From Sorangium aterium (GTDB taxonomy: Bacteria; Myxococcota_A; Polyangia; Polyangiales; Polyangiaceae), in contig NZ_JAQNDK010000001.1 of assembly GCF_028368935.1 (NCBI RefSeq), positions 682,001 to 746,000 on the forward strand: a DNA stretch of 64,000 bases, read 5' to 3'. Under the pieces are notes generated by a model that saw only the letters and a program-made list of their open reading frames with translations, had not been told where the DNA came from and ran no database searches. Below are positions 17,280 through 26,170 of the stretch, piece by piece (the stretch's first letter is position 1; each line of letters opens with the position of its first letter). The position numbers and the translations under genes were made by a program.

Positions 17280-18152
17280 GTGGGCCTCGTGGTGTCAGCC
17301 TTCGAGGTCATCGAGCCCCGCGGAGCGGAAAGCCCGGTCCTCGTCGAGGTACCGCACGCGGGCGTCCACGTGGATCCCGAGTCGCTGTCCTGGACCATCG
17401 CGCCGGCGCGCAGCATCGGGCGCGACGCGGACCTGTACGTCGACGCGCTCTTCCAGGACGCTCCGGCCGAGGGGGCGACGCTCCTGTTCTCCCGGATGAG
17501 CCGGCTGGTCGTCGATCTCAACCGGAGCGAGGCCGACTGCGACGGCGACGCAGTCGAGGGCGGCGGCCGGGTCCCCTATCCGCGGGGGCTCATCTGGCGC
17601 ATGACCACGGACGGCGAGCCCATCCTTGCCGCCCGGCTGCCGCGGCAGGAGGTAGAGCGCCGGCTCGACCGCTTCTATCGCCCCTATCACGGGGCCCTCA
17701 GCGCGCTCCTCGCCCGCAAGCGCGAGCGCTTCGGCTTCGCGATCCTCCTCTGCGCGCACTCGATGCCGAGCCAGAGCCGCCGCGGCCACGCGGAGGGCGC
17801 GATCGGTCGGGCCGACATCGTCCCCGGCACGCGCGGGCGGACGACCGCCGCGAGCGCGGTGATCGACGCGGTCGATCAGCACGCGCGCGCCTGCGGCTTC
17901 TCCGTGCGCCATGATGACCCCTATAAAGGGGGCTTCAGCACCGCGCACTACGGCCAACCGCACCGTGCCGTCCACGCCGTGCAAATCGAGATTGCACGCC
18001 GGCTGTACATGGACGAGCAATCCCTTGCCATGGATGGGCAAGGATTCCCTGCCGTGCGAGACTTCGGGCGCACCCTGGTCGCGCGGCTCACCTCAGCCGA
18101 GCTGCTCGGTCAGCTCCGCAGCAGCACTCCCTTCGACGCCCGTGAGATCTGA
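17280..18152 (+). CDS. N-formylglutamate amidohydrolase family protein
   Basis: Cytosolic metal-dependent amidohydrolase of 290 aa in the FGase family, whose founding member releases formate from N-formylglutamate in histidine breakdown. Visible motifs are VEVPHAGVHVDPES at the N-terminus, RLVVDLNRSEAD, CAHSMPSQSRRGH (probable zinc ligand region), NDPYKGG-like DDPYKGGFSTAHYGQP and HAVQIEIARRLYMDE near the C-terminus. No hut genes are nearby, so a role in histidine use is unproven and the substrate could be another N-acyl amino acid. The start is GTG 17280; a GTG 12 bases further on is also possible. Confidence 0.85.
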   Translation: MGLVVSAFEVIEPRGAESPVLVEVPHAGVHVDPESLSWTIAPARSIGRDADLYVDALFQDAPAEGATLLFSRMSRLVVDLNRSEADCDGDAVEGGGRVPYPRGLIWRMTTDGEPILAARLPRQEVERRLDRFYRPYHGALSALLARKRERFGFAILLCAHSMPSQSRRGHAEGAIGRADIVPGTRGRTTAASAVIDAVDQHARACGFSVRHDDPYKGGFSTAHYGQPHRAVHAVQIEIARRLYMDEQSLAMDGQGFPAVRDFGRTLVARLTSAELLGQLRSSTPFDAREI

Positions 18153-18165
18153 TCCAGCTCCATCA

Positions 18166-19248
18166 ATGGAAAAGCCTTTCGGAGAGGCGAGCCGCGACCG
18201 CCCGCCAGCGAGCCGTCGCACGATCGCCGAACGGGAAAAGGCAGCACCAGCCCAGCCGGAGGGCGCCACTGCCGGCGACAGCCCGGCCGACCGCGCCCAG
18301 GAAGAACCCGCTGCGGCGTCGATCAGCGTCCCTCCGGTCGATCGGCGCCTCGAGTCGAGCCCGGCCATCCAGGTCGAGGCGGCGCCCCCGAGCACGCGTG
18401 AGCACGTCACCAAGCCGCTGCTCGCGTCCGAAGCGCTCATGGAGGACCTGGCGCCGATGCGTCCAGCTCAGGACGCGGCGCGGATCTGGTGTGCCGCGGT
18501 GGGCGCCGGCTTCCTTCTGCTCGGCGGCCTGTCGATCGCTGGGCTCCGCCCGGACGGCGTTGTCGCGGGGCCGCCAGCGTTCGTCCTGGGCATCGTCGCG
18601 CTGTTCACCGCGCTCACGTCGGTGAGCTACCGGCAGCGCGCCGTCGCCATGGTGGTGCTCGGGGCGATCGCGACAGTCATCGGCCTCCAGAGCTCGGGGA
18701 CCGCGGTGGGCTGGGGGACCGCCCGGGCCGTCGCGGCGATAGCGCTCCCGGCGGCGCTCGTCTTCCGGTCTCGCTACAGGGCCTACAGCGGCGCGCGGTG
18801 GCTGCTCGTCGCCGCCTTCCTCGTCACGCTCCCATCGTTCGGGCATGCGATCGTAAAGCTGGCTCTGCACGATCCACACCTGGGCCATCTTGGCGCCTTG
18901 CTGGTGATCCTGGCGGTCCTGTCCAGTCTTACCGGGTTCATGGGCGCGGAGACGACGGGCGCCGGGTCGTTCCTTGCCGTCGCTGTGGTGCTCGCCTTCA
19001 CGGCCGACCTGGTCGTTGGCCGGCTCGCGCTTCTCGACGCCTTCTCGCCCCGGGACATCGTCATCGTTCTCTCCGCGGGCCTTGCGTTCGCGGCGACGTC
19101 CGCGATCACGAGCCTCGGCCTGTTCCAGATCCTGGCCTGGCGCCTGGCAGCCGACGCCCGGCGTATCGATCTGCACTCACGCCGTCCCGAGAACGAGAAG
19201 GACGGGCGCGATCGGCGTCCGCCCTCGGGCGGTGAGTGGCTGACCTAG
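18166..19248 (+). CDS. Hypothetical multi-pass membrane protein
   Basis: Protein of 360 aa that I do not recognise. The first 105 residues are polar, rich in Pro, Ala, Glu and Arg and probably disordered in the cytoplasm. Residues about 106-335 hold around eight hydrophobic segments, beginning WCAAVGAGFLLLGGLSIAG and ending with a long one near LSAGLAFAATSAITSLGLF. The C-terminus is a charged tail. The ATG at 18166 lies 13 bases after the preceding amidohydrolase stop, so the two may share a transcript. A hairpin follows the stop immediately. Confidence 0.7.
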   Translation: MEKPFGEASRDRPPASRRTIAEREKAAPAQPEGATAGDSPADRAQEEPAAASISVPPVDRRLESSPAIQVEAAPPSTREHVTKPLLASEALMEDLAPMRPAQDAARIWCAAVGAGFLLLGGLSIAGLRPDGVVAGPPAFVLGIVALFTALTSVSYRQRAVAMVVLGAIATVIGLQSSGTAVGWGTARAVAAIALPAALVFRSRYRAYSGARWLLVAAFLVTLPSFGHAIVKLALHDPHLGHLGALLVILAVLSSLTGFMGAETTGAGSFLAVAVVLAFTADLVVGRLALLDAFSPRDIVIVLSAGLAFAATSAITSLGLFQILAWRLAADARRIDLHSRRPENEKDGRDRRPPSGGEWLT

Positions 19249-19250
19249 GC

Positions 19251-19268
19251 CGCGCCTCGGGAGGCGCG
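19251..19268 (+). terminator. Hairpin after membrane-protein gene
   Basis: cgcgcctcgggaggcgcg is self-complementary except for its centre, giving a 7-bp GC stem with a 4-nt loop two bases after the stop at 19248. Confidence 0.5.
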
Positions 19269-19422
19269 AAGGCGTCGGGGACACCGAGGGGAGAGGCTCG
19301 TCCGGGCCGGGTTGCGACCCGAGCCTCCCCCGTCCCCTTCTGCGTCCGGCCGGCGTCAGCGCGCGATCGACCTCGCCGATGGAGATTTCCAGTCCGCTGC
19401 GGCAATGACCCCCGGAGGACGC

Positions 19423-19451
19423 TTGACATGTCCCCCGGCTTCCTTCACTTT
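19423..19451 (+). promoter_or_regulatory. Candidate promoter of rpmB
   Basis: A perfect -35 hexamer ttgaca is at 19423-19428. About 17 bases further on is cacttt/actttc, a poor -10. It lies 132 bases before the L28 start in an otherwise GC-rich context. The -35 is convincing; the -10 is not certain. Confidence 0.45.
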
Positions 19452-19559
19452 CCCGCGCTCCCGAGCCCCCCTGCTCCCCCGCGCAGGGCGTGCGCCCGGC
19501 CAGCTAGTTCGATTTACGGTCGGGGCACCGAGGCAGGGCCCCTTCCAACCGAGGACGTC

Positions 19560-19784
19560 ATGGCGAAGAGCGACATCACTGGGAAGCGGAAGCTTCTGGC
19601 GCAGAATGTCTCCCACTCCAACATCAAGACCAAGCGCTGGCAGCTCGTGAACATCCAGACGCGGCGCGTCTGGGTCCCCGAGCTCAACCGCTTCGTGAAG
19701 CTCAACCTCACGACGCGCGACATCCGCACGATCGACAAGATCGGCGTTGTCGCCTACGCAAAGCGCTACGGCGTCGCGCTCTAG
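19560..19784 (+). CDS. rpmB: 50S ribosomal protein L28
   Basis: Large-subunit ribosomal protein of 74 aa. It begins MAKSDITGKRKLLAQNVSHS and continues with NIKTKRWQLVNIQ, the recognisable L28 pattern for a conserved TGK start, an S-H-S-N motif and the basic central strand; RDIRTIDKIG follows. No zinc-binding cysteines are present, so this is the cysteine-free form. Length is normal for the family. It appears monocistronic, with a promoter candidate upstream and a hairpin downstream. rpmG, often adjacent elsewhere, is not seen. Confidence 0.95.
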   Translation: MAKSDITGKRKLLAQNVSHSNIKTKRWQLVNIQTRRVWVPELNRFVKLNLTTRDIRTIDKIGVVAYAKRYGVAL

Positions 19785-20104
19785 GCCCAGCGTCGGCGCG
19801 CCGGCCGACCTGAATGTCGGCCGCCGCTTCGCGGCTGGATGCGCGCCGCGCTCTGTTCTCCCCCTCTCGGGGCTCGCCTCCATCCATCTCCAGCCCTAGA
19901 AGCGCCGCGTGCGTGACGGCACGCGGCGTATGCAGCCGGCGCGAGCTGGCAGGCGTCGGACGCAGCGCACGTTGCGCAGCGGCTCGCCGCGCCTCGCTGC
20001 ATCAGCGCTCCTCCACGGCGCCCTCGATGGCCCGCGCCGCGGCGGCTTACGGCAGCCACGTGGCCGGCCGATCTCCGCTTCGGCCGACCGACGCCCGCTG
20101 CGCC
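19785..20104. other. Intergenic region between rpmB and the GGT-like gene
   Basis: A 320-base stretch between convergent genes. Apart from the hairpin at 19802-19823 I see nothing definite; open frames on both strands are Arg/Ala-rich and lack family features. Confidence 0.4.
19802..19823 (+). terminator. Hairpin after rpmB
   Basis: cggccgac (19802-19809) pairs with gtcggccg (19816-19823) across a 6-nt loop, 17 bases after the rpmB stop. There is no T-run. Confidence 0.45.
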
Positions 20105-21154
20105 TCACCCCTCTGCCGGCTGCGTCCCTGCCCCCGCCATGAAGCCAGCTGCGAGGTTGGCCGTGCGCGCGTCGCGTTCGTCGCGCAGGACGGCGATGGC
20201 GGCGCTGGCTCCCTGCTGCGTGCGGACGTCATGAAGGGCAGCCTCGAGCGCGGTGCCGCCGAGGAGCGCGGTGAGGACGTTCACCTCGATCGTGGGCTTG
20301 CCTGCGAGCGCGATCGCAGCCGCGAAGGCGCCGCGCTGCAGGATCCCGATCGGCGCGGCCGCGGGCAGGGGCGTACCGGGAGCGAGGCGCGTGATCCCGC
20401 GGCGCACCGGGACGGCGTCGCGGCCGAGCACGATCTCGAGCTCGGGGACGGTGATGCCATCGTCGGTGCGCGTGTAGGCGAGCGCGGCGACCGTGCCCCA
20501 GCCGTCGCAGGCGACGATGGCGTCCGTCGGTCGCGCCACGTCCCCGACCGGCCAGGGCGCCTGGAGCGCGGTCGCGCCCTCCGCGATCGTGGTCGACACG
20601 GCCTCCACCTCGGCGGGCACCGCTTCAGCGATGTCTTCCGCGGTCAGCGTCCCCCCTGCGACCGACCCGCCGACGGCCAGCAGCGCCCGCTCCACATCGC
20701 GCGCCCGGAGCGCCACCGCGCCCAGCGAGCCGACCTCGCGGAGCAGCGCAGCGCGCCCGCTCGCGCCCGCGCGCTCGGCCGCGGCCACACCGGAGCGAAC
20801 CAGCTCACGGAGCCGCGCGCGTCCGAGGTAGCCGTGCAGCAGGACCAGCATGCCGAGCGAGCGCGGAACAGCGACGTGCGCGGCCTCCGGGACGCTCTGC
20901 CCGTCGACGAACCCGCGCGGCCGCGGCGCGCCGCGCCCAGGCTGGATCGCCCGTCCATCGAACGCCCTCGCGCCCACGCCGACACCGGCCGCCAGCGCGA
21001 CGGCGGGCGCCAGCAGCACGTCGGGCTGCGCTCCAGCCGCTGCGAAGAAGCCGGCGACGATCGCGTCGATCGCGCTGCCGGAGGACTCGAGCGCGGCCCG
21101 AGCGGCCGAAGCCGCAAAGGCGTCGCTCGCGGTGGCTGCCGCGCCGCGGATCAC
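20105..21154 (-). CDS. Short gamma-glutamyltransferase-like Ntn hydrolase
   Basis: Protein of 349 aa with traits of the gamma-glutamyltranspeptidase family. The N-terminal SGSAIDAIVAGFFAAAGAQP matches the family's helix in which GNAVDAAVA is usual. PTDAIVACDGWG resembles the processing/active site TTHxSVxDxxGN, so Thr210 would be the autocatalytic nucleophile. The protein is much shorter than classical enzymes (about 550 aa), and the usual Gly-Gly pair and several substrate residues are not evident, so activity and substrate are open. There is no signal peptide. The GTG start overlaps the stop of the upstream DUF72 gene (GTGA), indicating coupled translation. Confidence 0.6.
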   Translation of the reverse strand: MIRGAAATASDAFAASAARAALESSGSAIDAIVAGFFAAAGAQPDVLLAPAVALAAGVGVGARAFDGRAIQPGRGAPRPRGFVDGQSVPEAAHVAVPRSLGMLVLLHGYLGRARLRELVRSGVAAAERAGASGRAALLREVGSLGAVALRARDVERALLAVGGSVAGGTLTAEDIAEAVPAEVEAVSTTIAEGATALQAPWPVGDVARPTDAIVACDGWGTVAALAYTRTDDGITVPELEIVLGRDAVPVRRGITRLAPGTPLPAAAPIGILQRGAFAAAIALAGKPTIEVNVLTALLGGTALEAALHDVRTQQGASAAIAVLRDERDARTANLAAGFMAGAGTQPAEG

Positions 21155-21876
21155 TGCTCCTCGTCCTCGGCGACGAGGGTGCTGGGCATGGGCATGGTCG
21201 GCCTTACCACAGCCGACGCCGTCGAGCGATCGGGCGTGCGCGCGAGCGCCGCCGCGAGCAGCGACTTGATCTGCGGCGCGCGGTCGCCCTCGACGACCAG
21301 GAACACCTCACGCCGTCCGCGTAGACGCTCGGCGACCCGCTCGAGCGCGGCCGCTCCCATCGACGAGGACCGCCCGAGCGCGCGCAGCCGCGTATAGACG
21401 ATCGGCCCGGGCGGCGGCGCGTCGCGGGCGACGTCGAGCACAGGGATGACCTTCGCGGCGCGCGCGGTCGCGACGATGTCATCGCGCTCCCAGATCCCGG
21501 AGGGCTCCCAACAGCGCACGACCCCTTCGGCGGGCAGGCGCTCGAAGAGCGCCGCGAGCTTCTTGCGGTTGCTCGCCGTCGGCCGGAGCGAGGCCGGCGT
21601 CTGGAGCAGGACGCACCGCGCCTCGAGCACGGCCGCCACCTCGAGCGAGGCCGAGAGCGCCTCGTCGAGTTCGCGCCCGCCGGCGAGCTCGCCGACCACG
21701 CGCGGCAGCACCACGCTGAAGACGAAGCCCGGCGGCACCGCCTTGCGCCATTTGCGCAGGGTCGTCGCGCGAGGCAGCGACGTATCGAGCGGGCGGAGCT
21801 CGACCAGATCGAAGCGATCTTTGTACTTCTGGATATCGCCCTTGAGCGAGGGCAGTCCGACGAGGAGGCGGGCCAT
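21151..21876 (-). CDS. DUF72 family protein
   Basis: Cytosolic protein of 241 aa with the TIM-barrel DUF72 (YecE-like) pattern: an N-terminal RLLVGLPSLKGDIQKYKDRF strand-helix unit, LRKWRKAVPPGFVFSVVLP and CVLLQTPASLRPT, which matches the usual LGPVLFQLPP position. The later WEPSG and VYTRLRALG match the expected RHPSW and VRLHG positions. Biochemical function of the family is unknown. It lacks the most conserved C-terminal aromatic residues, so it is a divergent member. It is coupled to the GGT-like gene downstream by a 4-base overlap. Confidence 0.7.
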   Translation of the reverse strand: MARLLVGLPSLKGDIQKYKDRFDLVELRPLDTSLPRATTLRKWRKAVPPGFVFSVVLPRVVGELAGGRELDEALSASLEVAAVLEARCVLLQTPASLRPTASNRKKLAALFERLPAEGVVRCWEPSGIWERDDIVATARAAKVIPVLDVARDAPPPGPIVYTRLRALGRSSSMGAAALERVAERLRGRREVFLVVEGDRAPQIKSLLAAALARTPDRSTASAVVRPTMPMPSTLVAEDEEQ

Positions 21877-21965
21877 CAGCGCGGACTCTTAACCCAGCTT
21901 GCGCGCCGATGCAGCGCGTGCCCGACGGCGGCGCGATTTCTCATTTGGGGAGCAAAATCCTTGAT

Positions 21966-22913
21966 TTATTCGAAGTGGAACCACTGCGTCGGGTTGTCCC
22001 GGAGGAAACGCTCCATCTCCGCCGTGATCTGCCGCGCTGCCACGTCGAGCTCGGACGATCCTGGCTTGCGGGGGAGCGAGATGGGCGGCGCGATGCAGAT
22101 CTCGTACTCCATGAAGCCGGTCCTCCGCGTGAACACGGGGACGATCGGCGCGCCGCTGGCCGCCGCGAGCTGAAGCGGGCCCTCCGGGACGCGCCAGGGC
22201 CGCCCGAAGAGCTCGACGTCGCGCCCGCGCATCCCGGACGGAAGCCGATCGATCTGGATGGCCACGACGCCCTGCCGCCTGAGGTGCGCGAGCAGCGGGA
22301 GCACCGCGAGCGGATCGTCGGCGACGTGCTGCATCCGTACGCCGACCCGATCTCGCGTGCCGTCCTGGATGGCCTGCGCTCGCTGGTCGCGCTCGCGCTG
22401 CATCACGATGAGCACGTCGGCGGCGTGCACCGATCGCAGCAGCGGCGCGGCGGCCTGCCAGCCGCCGGTGTGCGCTGTGACGACGATCACGCCGAGGCCC
22501 CGCCGGAACGCGTTCGTGAAGTGCTCGTCGTTCACGCACAGGCCGGTGAGCCGATCGGGCCGGCTGCTGCCCGCGATGAACGCGTCCGTGAGACAGCTGG
22601 CGAAGTTGATGAACACCCGGGCGACGTCGCGGTACTCGTCGAGCGTCCCCCGCTCGCCCAGCGCCAGCCGCAGGTTCCTGCGGACGGCCCGCCGCTGCTC
22701 GGGCAACACCGCCCCGACGACGAGCCCGAACAAAGCAGGGCTGTGCCGGACGAGGAGGTCCGGGCCGTAGGTCACCCCGGCGTCGACTGCCCGCCGCCAG
22801 AGGACGGAATCGTGCCGGCGTAGATCGTCGAGGAGCGCTCGGAGCCTGGAGGGGAGATCCACGTTGGTGCTCGTGCGCGCGGCGCCTTGCCGGCGGACAC
22901 CGTAGCGGATCAT
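21966..22913 (-). CDS. LpxL/HtrB-like lipid acyltransferase
   Basis: Acyltransferase-fold protein of 315 aa related to the lipid A late acyltransferases and to phosphatidylinositol mannoside acyltransferases. Segments that place it are RRAVRRNLRLALGE, VFINFASCLTDAF, GVIVVTAHTGGWQ and GASGAPIVPVF-like ASGAPIVPVFTRR. The catalytic HX4D/E motif reads HTGGWQ, so His148 is present but the acidic residue is Gln153. It may act on an unusual lipid or be weakly active. There is no clear N-terminal membrane helix, whereas LpxL has one. It is followed downstream by the DUF72 gene after 89 bases and preceded by queG. Confidence 0.75.
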   Translation of the reverse strand: MIRYGVRRQGAARTSTNVDLPSRLRALLDDLRRHDSVLWRRAVDAGVTYGPDLLVRHSPALFGLVVGAVLPEQRRAVRRNLRLALGERGTLDEYRDVARVFINFASCLTDAFIAGSSRPDRLTGLCVNDEHFTNAFRRGLGVIVVTAHTGGWQAAAPLLRSVHAADVLIVMQRERDQRAQAIQDGTRDRVGVRMQHVADDPLAVLPLLAHLRRQGVVAIQIDRLPSGMRGRDVELFGRPWRVPEGPLQLAAASGAPIVPVFTRRTGFMEYEICIAPPISLPRKPGSSELDVAARQITAEMERFLRDNPTQWFHFE

Positions 22914-22985
22914 CGCGCGCCCGCGAAGAGCGCCCGAGCAGCGCCGCGCTTCCGCGCCGCGCTCGATCGCGGCGGGCGGCGCGCC

Positions 22986-24167
22986 TCAACCTGCACCGGG
23001 ATCCTCGATCGGCCCATCAGGCCTCGGCATGCCCGGGCTCGCCGGCTCGCCGCCTCCTGCGTGGCTCATCCCCCACGCGGCGACGGCGCGCACCGAGGCG
23101 TCGTCATGGGCGAGCGCCGCGACGAGCGCGCGCTTCGCGCTCGCTGCGGCCGCGCCCTCCGCGCCGCTCGCCAGCCGGTTCGCAGCGACGATCGTCGCGT
23201 TTCGGGCGAGCCCGCCGCGTCGCGCGCGCCGGACCGGCGTCCCGACGGTCAGCGCGTCGAACGCTTGCTCGTCGAGCGACACGAGGTCGTCGACGTCCCG
23301 CGCTTCCCATCGGGCCAGAGGATGGAACGGCGCGGTGCGCTCGAGCGGCGGGGGCGCGGTCCTGTTGAAGGGGCAGACCTCCTGGCAGACGTCGCAGCCG
23401 AAGAGGTGCTCACCCATGCCGGACCGCAGCGCCTCGGCGGGCGCGCTCCTCTGTTCGATCGTCAGGTACGCGACGCAGCGCCGCGGATCGAGCACGAAGG
23501 GCGCGTCGAACGCCTGTGTCGGGCACGCGTCGAGGCAGCGCGTGCACGAGCCGCAGCGCTCCGCGATGGGCACGTCGGGGACGAGCTCCAGCGTGGTGAC
23601 CACCTCGCCGAGCAGCTGGTAGCTCCCCTGCCCCGGCGTGATGATCAGCCCGTTCTTGCCGACGAAGCCGATGCCGGAGCGCGCCGCCCAGACGCGCTCC
23701 ATCACCGGCTCGACGTCGCAGAGCGGCCGCGCGAGCACGGATGGCGCGAGCGATCGGATGAACGCTGCGAGCCGCCGGAGCCGCCGCTTCAGGTGGTTGT
23801 GGTAGTCCTGCCCGCGCGCGTACCGCGCGACGCTCTGCGCGAGCGGCGGGTCGCGCCGCTCGCTCTCCTTGGGCCGGGCATACCTGCGGCCGACGCACAC
23901 GACCGAGCGCGCTCCTTCGAGGATCGCGCCGGTGTCCAGCCGGCGCCGCTGCTCTGCGTAGTCCGCGAGGTAACCCATCTCCCCGTGCATGCCGCGCGCG
24001 ACGAACTCCAGGTACCGTGCGTGCTCGACCCCGAGCGGCTCATCGGCGCGCGCGACGCCCACGACATCGAAGCCGAGCGCGAGCGCCTGCTCGCGCACCA
24101 GCCGGTCGGGCGTCGTTCGCGCCGCGCTCGCCTCCCCGGCGGCACGATGGGCATCGCGCTCGCTCAT
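22986..24167 (-). CDS. queG: Epoxyqueuosine reductase
   Basis: Cobalamin- and iron-sulfur-dependent enzyme that makes queuosine in tRNA from epoxyqueuosine, about 393 aa from the ATG at 24167; the frame remains open to 24287, but that extension is unconvincing. The two [4Fe-4S] clusters are bound by CGSCTRCLDACP (Cys205, 208, 211, 215) and CDVCQEVCP (258, 261, 265) with Cys231. The candidate proton donor is Asp151 in CDVEPVMER, followed by SGIGFVGKNGLII. The last 70 residues are HEAT-like. Other queuosine genes are not nearby. It lies 72 bases downstream of the rpsP-trmD cluster on the same strand and may be read from it. Confidence 0.93.
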   Translation of the reverse strand: MSERDAHRAAGEASAARTTPDRLVREQALALGFDVVGVARADEPLGVEHARYLEFVARGMHGEMGYLADYAEQRRRLDTGAILEGARSVVCVGRRYARPKESERRDPPLAQSVARYARGQDYHNHLKRRLRRLAAFIRSLAPSVLARPLCDVEPVMERVWAARSGIGFVGKNGLIITPGQGSYQLLGEVVTTLELVPDVPIAERCGSCTRCLDACPTQAFDAPFVLDPRRCVAYLTIEQRSAPAEALRSGMGEHLFGCDVCQEVCPFNRTAPPPLERTAPFHPLARWEARDVDDLVSLDEQAFDALTVGTPVRRARRGGLARNATIVAANRLASGAEGAAAASAKRALVAALAHDDASVRAVAAWGMSHAGGGEPASPGMPRPDGPIEDPGAG

Positions 24168-24238
24168 CGCAGGAGGATGGACCGGAAGGGCGCGCGGCGG
24201 TGCTGGATCCACGCTCGACGACCGCGCGCCACGCGGGA

Positions 24239-24814
24239 TCACCCGGTGTTCCGGTCGCCGAGCAGCCGATCGAGCGTGATCGCGCACGCGGCGCGCACGC
24301 TCAGGTGGTTGTAGCCGGTGCTCGCCTCCGCCCTGATCGGCTCAATGCGGACGTCGGCATCGGCGATGACCTCGGGCGCGAGGCCCCAGCCTGTGCCGAA
24401 CAGGATCACCACCGGATCGCTCGCCTGCGCGAGGCGCGCGCGGCTCGCTGCGTAGCTCGTCACCGGGAGCCCTCGCGAGGCCGCCGCGGTCGTCCAGACC
24501 TCGACGCCGCCCCGGCCTGCGCTGCTCAGCGCCGAGTACACGTCGTCCAGGCTGGAGACCACGCTCAGCACATCGAGCGCGACAGCGCGATCCGGGATCC
24601 GGCGCTTGCCGGAGCCGATCACCCAGTGTTCCCTGATCCGCTCTGCCAGCGCGCGCTGAGCGGCGACCGGATGAACGACGAAGAGCCGCTCGGCCCCGTA
24701 CGTGCGCGCGCTCCGCGCCATGTCGTGCAGGTCGAGGTTCGTGATCGCCGTGGTCACCGTCTCTCCGGACCGGTCGAGCACGGGGTAGTGAACGAGCGCC
24801 AGCGCGAGCCTCAT
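24239..24814 (-). CDS. TrmD-linked SPOUT-type RNA methyltransferase
   Basis: SAM-dependent RNA methyltransferase of 191 aa with a trefoil-knot fold, of the family often found next to TrmD. Recognisable pieces are [46 protein letters not shown] (cofactor loop) and [19 protein letters not shown]. The target RNA is not established for the family. The ATG overlaps the trmD stop by four bases, so it is the fifth gene of the rpsP operon, in the position where rplS stands in many bacteria. No anomalies in length are seen. Confidence 0.85.
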   Translation of the reverse strand: MRLALALVHYPVLDRSGETVTTAITNLDLHDMARSARTYGAERLFVVHPVAAQRALAERIREHWVIGSGKRRIPDRAVALDVLSVVSSLDDVYSALSSAGRGGVEVWTTAAASRGLPVTSYAASRARLAQASDPVVILFGTGWGLAPEVIADADVRIEPIRAEASTGYNHLSVRAACAITLDRLLGDRNTG

Positions 24815-25608
24815 CGCCGGGCCTCGCCGCTCTCATCCGGGGGCGGCTCTCCCCCCCGCGCCTTGCGCCAGAGGTCGGGCCTGCGCTGGGCGGTGCGCAG
24901 CTCGGCCTCCGCTCGTCGCCAGCGCGCGATGGCCGCGTGGTTTCCTTGCTGCAGCACGTCGGGCACCTTGTGCCCACGGAACTCCACGGGACGGGTGTAC
25001 TGCGGGTACTCTAGGAGCCCTGAAAGCGCCGGGCTGTGCGACTCGTGCTCCGCCGACACAGCGTTTCCGAGCACCCCTGGGAGCAAGCGCACGCACGCAT
25101 CGATCACCGCCATCGCCGCAACCTCGCCGCCGGTCATCACGAAGTCGCCGAGCGAGATCTCCTCGTCGACGAACGCGCGGACCCGCTCGTCGAACCCCTC
25201 GTAGCGACCGCAAACGAGCGCGACGGCAGGGCGCGCCGCGAGCTCGATGGCCTTCTCCTGACGGAAAGGCTGCCCCTGCGGCGTGAGCAGCACCCGGTGC
25301 GCGCGCGGCAGAGGCACCGAGGCCCCTCCCGCCTCGGCCTCGGGAGGCGGGTTCGACGCGTCGCCTTCGGCGGCGGCCTCGTCGAGCGCCTCCATGCAGC
25401 GGACGATGCAGTCGACGCGCATCACCATGCCGGAGCCGCCGCCGTAAGGCGTGTCATCCACGCTCCGGTGCCGGCCGATGCCAAACTCACGCGGGCTGCG
25501 CGTCCGCACGGCAAGCGCGCCCGACGCGAGCGCGCGCCCGACCATGCCGATCGCCAGGAACCCCTCGAACAGCTCCGGAAATAGGGTGACTACGTCGATG
25601 CGCATCAA
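24811..25608 (-). CDS. trmD: tRNA (guanine-N1)-methyltransferase
   Basis: Methylates G37 of tRNAs and thereby prevents +1 frameshifting. The protein has 265 aa and all TrmD hallmarks: [15 protein letters not shown] at the start, the knot segment [13 protein letters not shown] and [11 protein letters not shown] with the general-base Asp. The following linker contains [13 protein letters not shown] and then [13 protein letters not shown] Pro/Ala-rich insertion near residues 75-98 is longer than usual. It is the fourth gene of rpsP-khpA-rimM-trmD, 37 bases after rimM, and overlaps the next methyltransferase gene. Confidence 0.97.
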   Translation of the reverse strand: MMRIDVVTLFPELFEGFLAIGMVGRALASGALAVRTRSPREFGIGRHRSVDDTPYGGGSGMVMRVDCIVRCMEALDEAAAEGDASNPPPEAEAGGASVPLPRAHRVLLTPQGQPFRQEKAIELAARPAVALVCGRYEGFDERVRAFVDEEISLGDFVMTGGEVAAMAVIDACVRLLPGVLGNAVSAEHESHSPALSGLLEYPQYTRPVEFRGHKVPDVLQQGNHAAIARWRRAEAELRTAQRRPDLWRKARGGEPPPDESGEARR

Positions 25609-25645
25609 ACTTGCCGAGGCGGGCTCCCTTGCGTGGAGCGGCGGC

Positions 25646-26158
25646 TCAGACGAGGCCTTCCAGCGTCGCCAGCTGGACGACCTGCCGCTCCGCGTCCACG
25701 CTGCTGACGAAGCTCTCGGTCAGCGGGATCTCGATGGAATCTGCGCCCTGCCTCTCCACGACGAGCACGTCGCAGGTCGGGTACGACTGGAGCGACTTCA
25801 CGTGCCCGAGCAGGCCGCCATCGGGCGTCATCACGCGCGCCCCCTCGACGTCGCAGGCGTAGAACTCGCCCTCGGAGAGCGGCGCGAACGCATCCCGCGG
25901 CACGCACACCGTCGCTCCGCGCAGCGCCTCGGCCGCGTCCCGATCGTCGATCCCGGCGATCCGCACGAGCAGCGCCTTGTCGACGGGCCGCGTCGCGACG
26001 ATCTTCGCGTCGCGCGCAGAACCGTCGGGAAGGCGCAGCCTGATCGGAGGGCGCGTGAGGAGCAGGTCGGACGCCTCGTTGTAGAGGCGCAGCCGCAGCT
26101 CCCCCTGGACGCCGTGCGGACGGGCGACATCCGCGACCGGAACGTAGCGTCGCTCCAC
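25646..26158 (-). CDS. rimM: Ribosome maturation factor RimM
   Basis: 16S rRNA processing factor of 170 aa that binds ribosomal protein S19 during 30S assembly. The N-terminal beta-barrel begins [20 protein letters not shown], the family signature, and the C-terminal PRC-barrel starts near [17 protein letters not shown] with [14 protein letters not shown] towards the end. Gene order between khpA and trmD is the conserved one, with a 12-base gap after khpA. Length is normal. Confidence 0.95.
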   Translation of the reverse strand: MERRYVPVADVARPHGVQGELRLRLYNEASDLLLTRPPIRLRLPDGSARDAKIVATRPVDKALLVRIAGIDDRDAAEALRGATVCVPRDAFAPLSEGEFYACDVEGARVMTPDGGLLGHVKSLQSYPTCDVLVVERQGADSIEIPLTESFVSSVDAERQVVQLATLEGLV

Positions 26159-26170
26159 GTCGGGCTCGCC

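Larger units (their letters stand above)
19249..19559. other. Intergenic region before rpmB
   Basis: About 310 bases without a supported gene. It holds the hairpin just after 19248 and the candidate rpmB promoter near 19423. The remaining sequence has no recognised element, and no convincing ribosome binding site is seen directly before the rpmB ATG. Confidence 0.5.
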
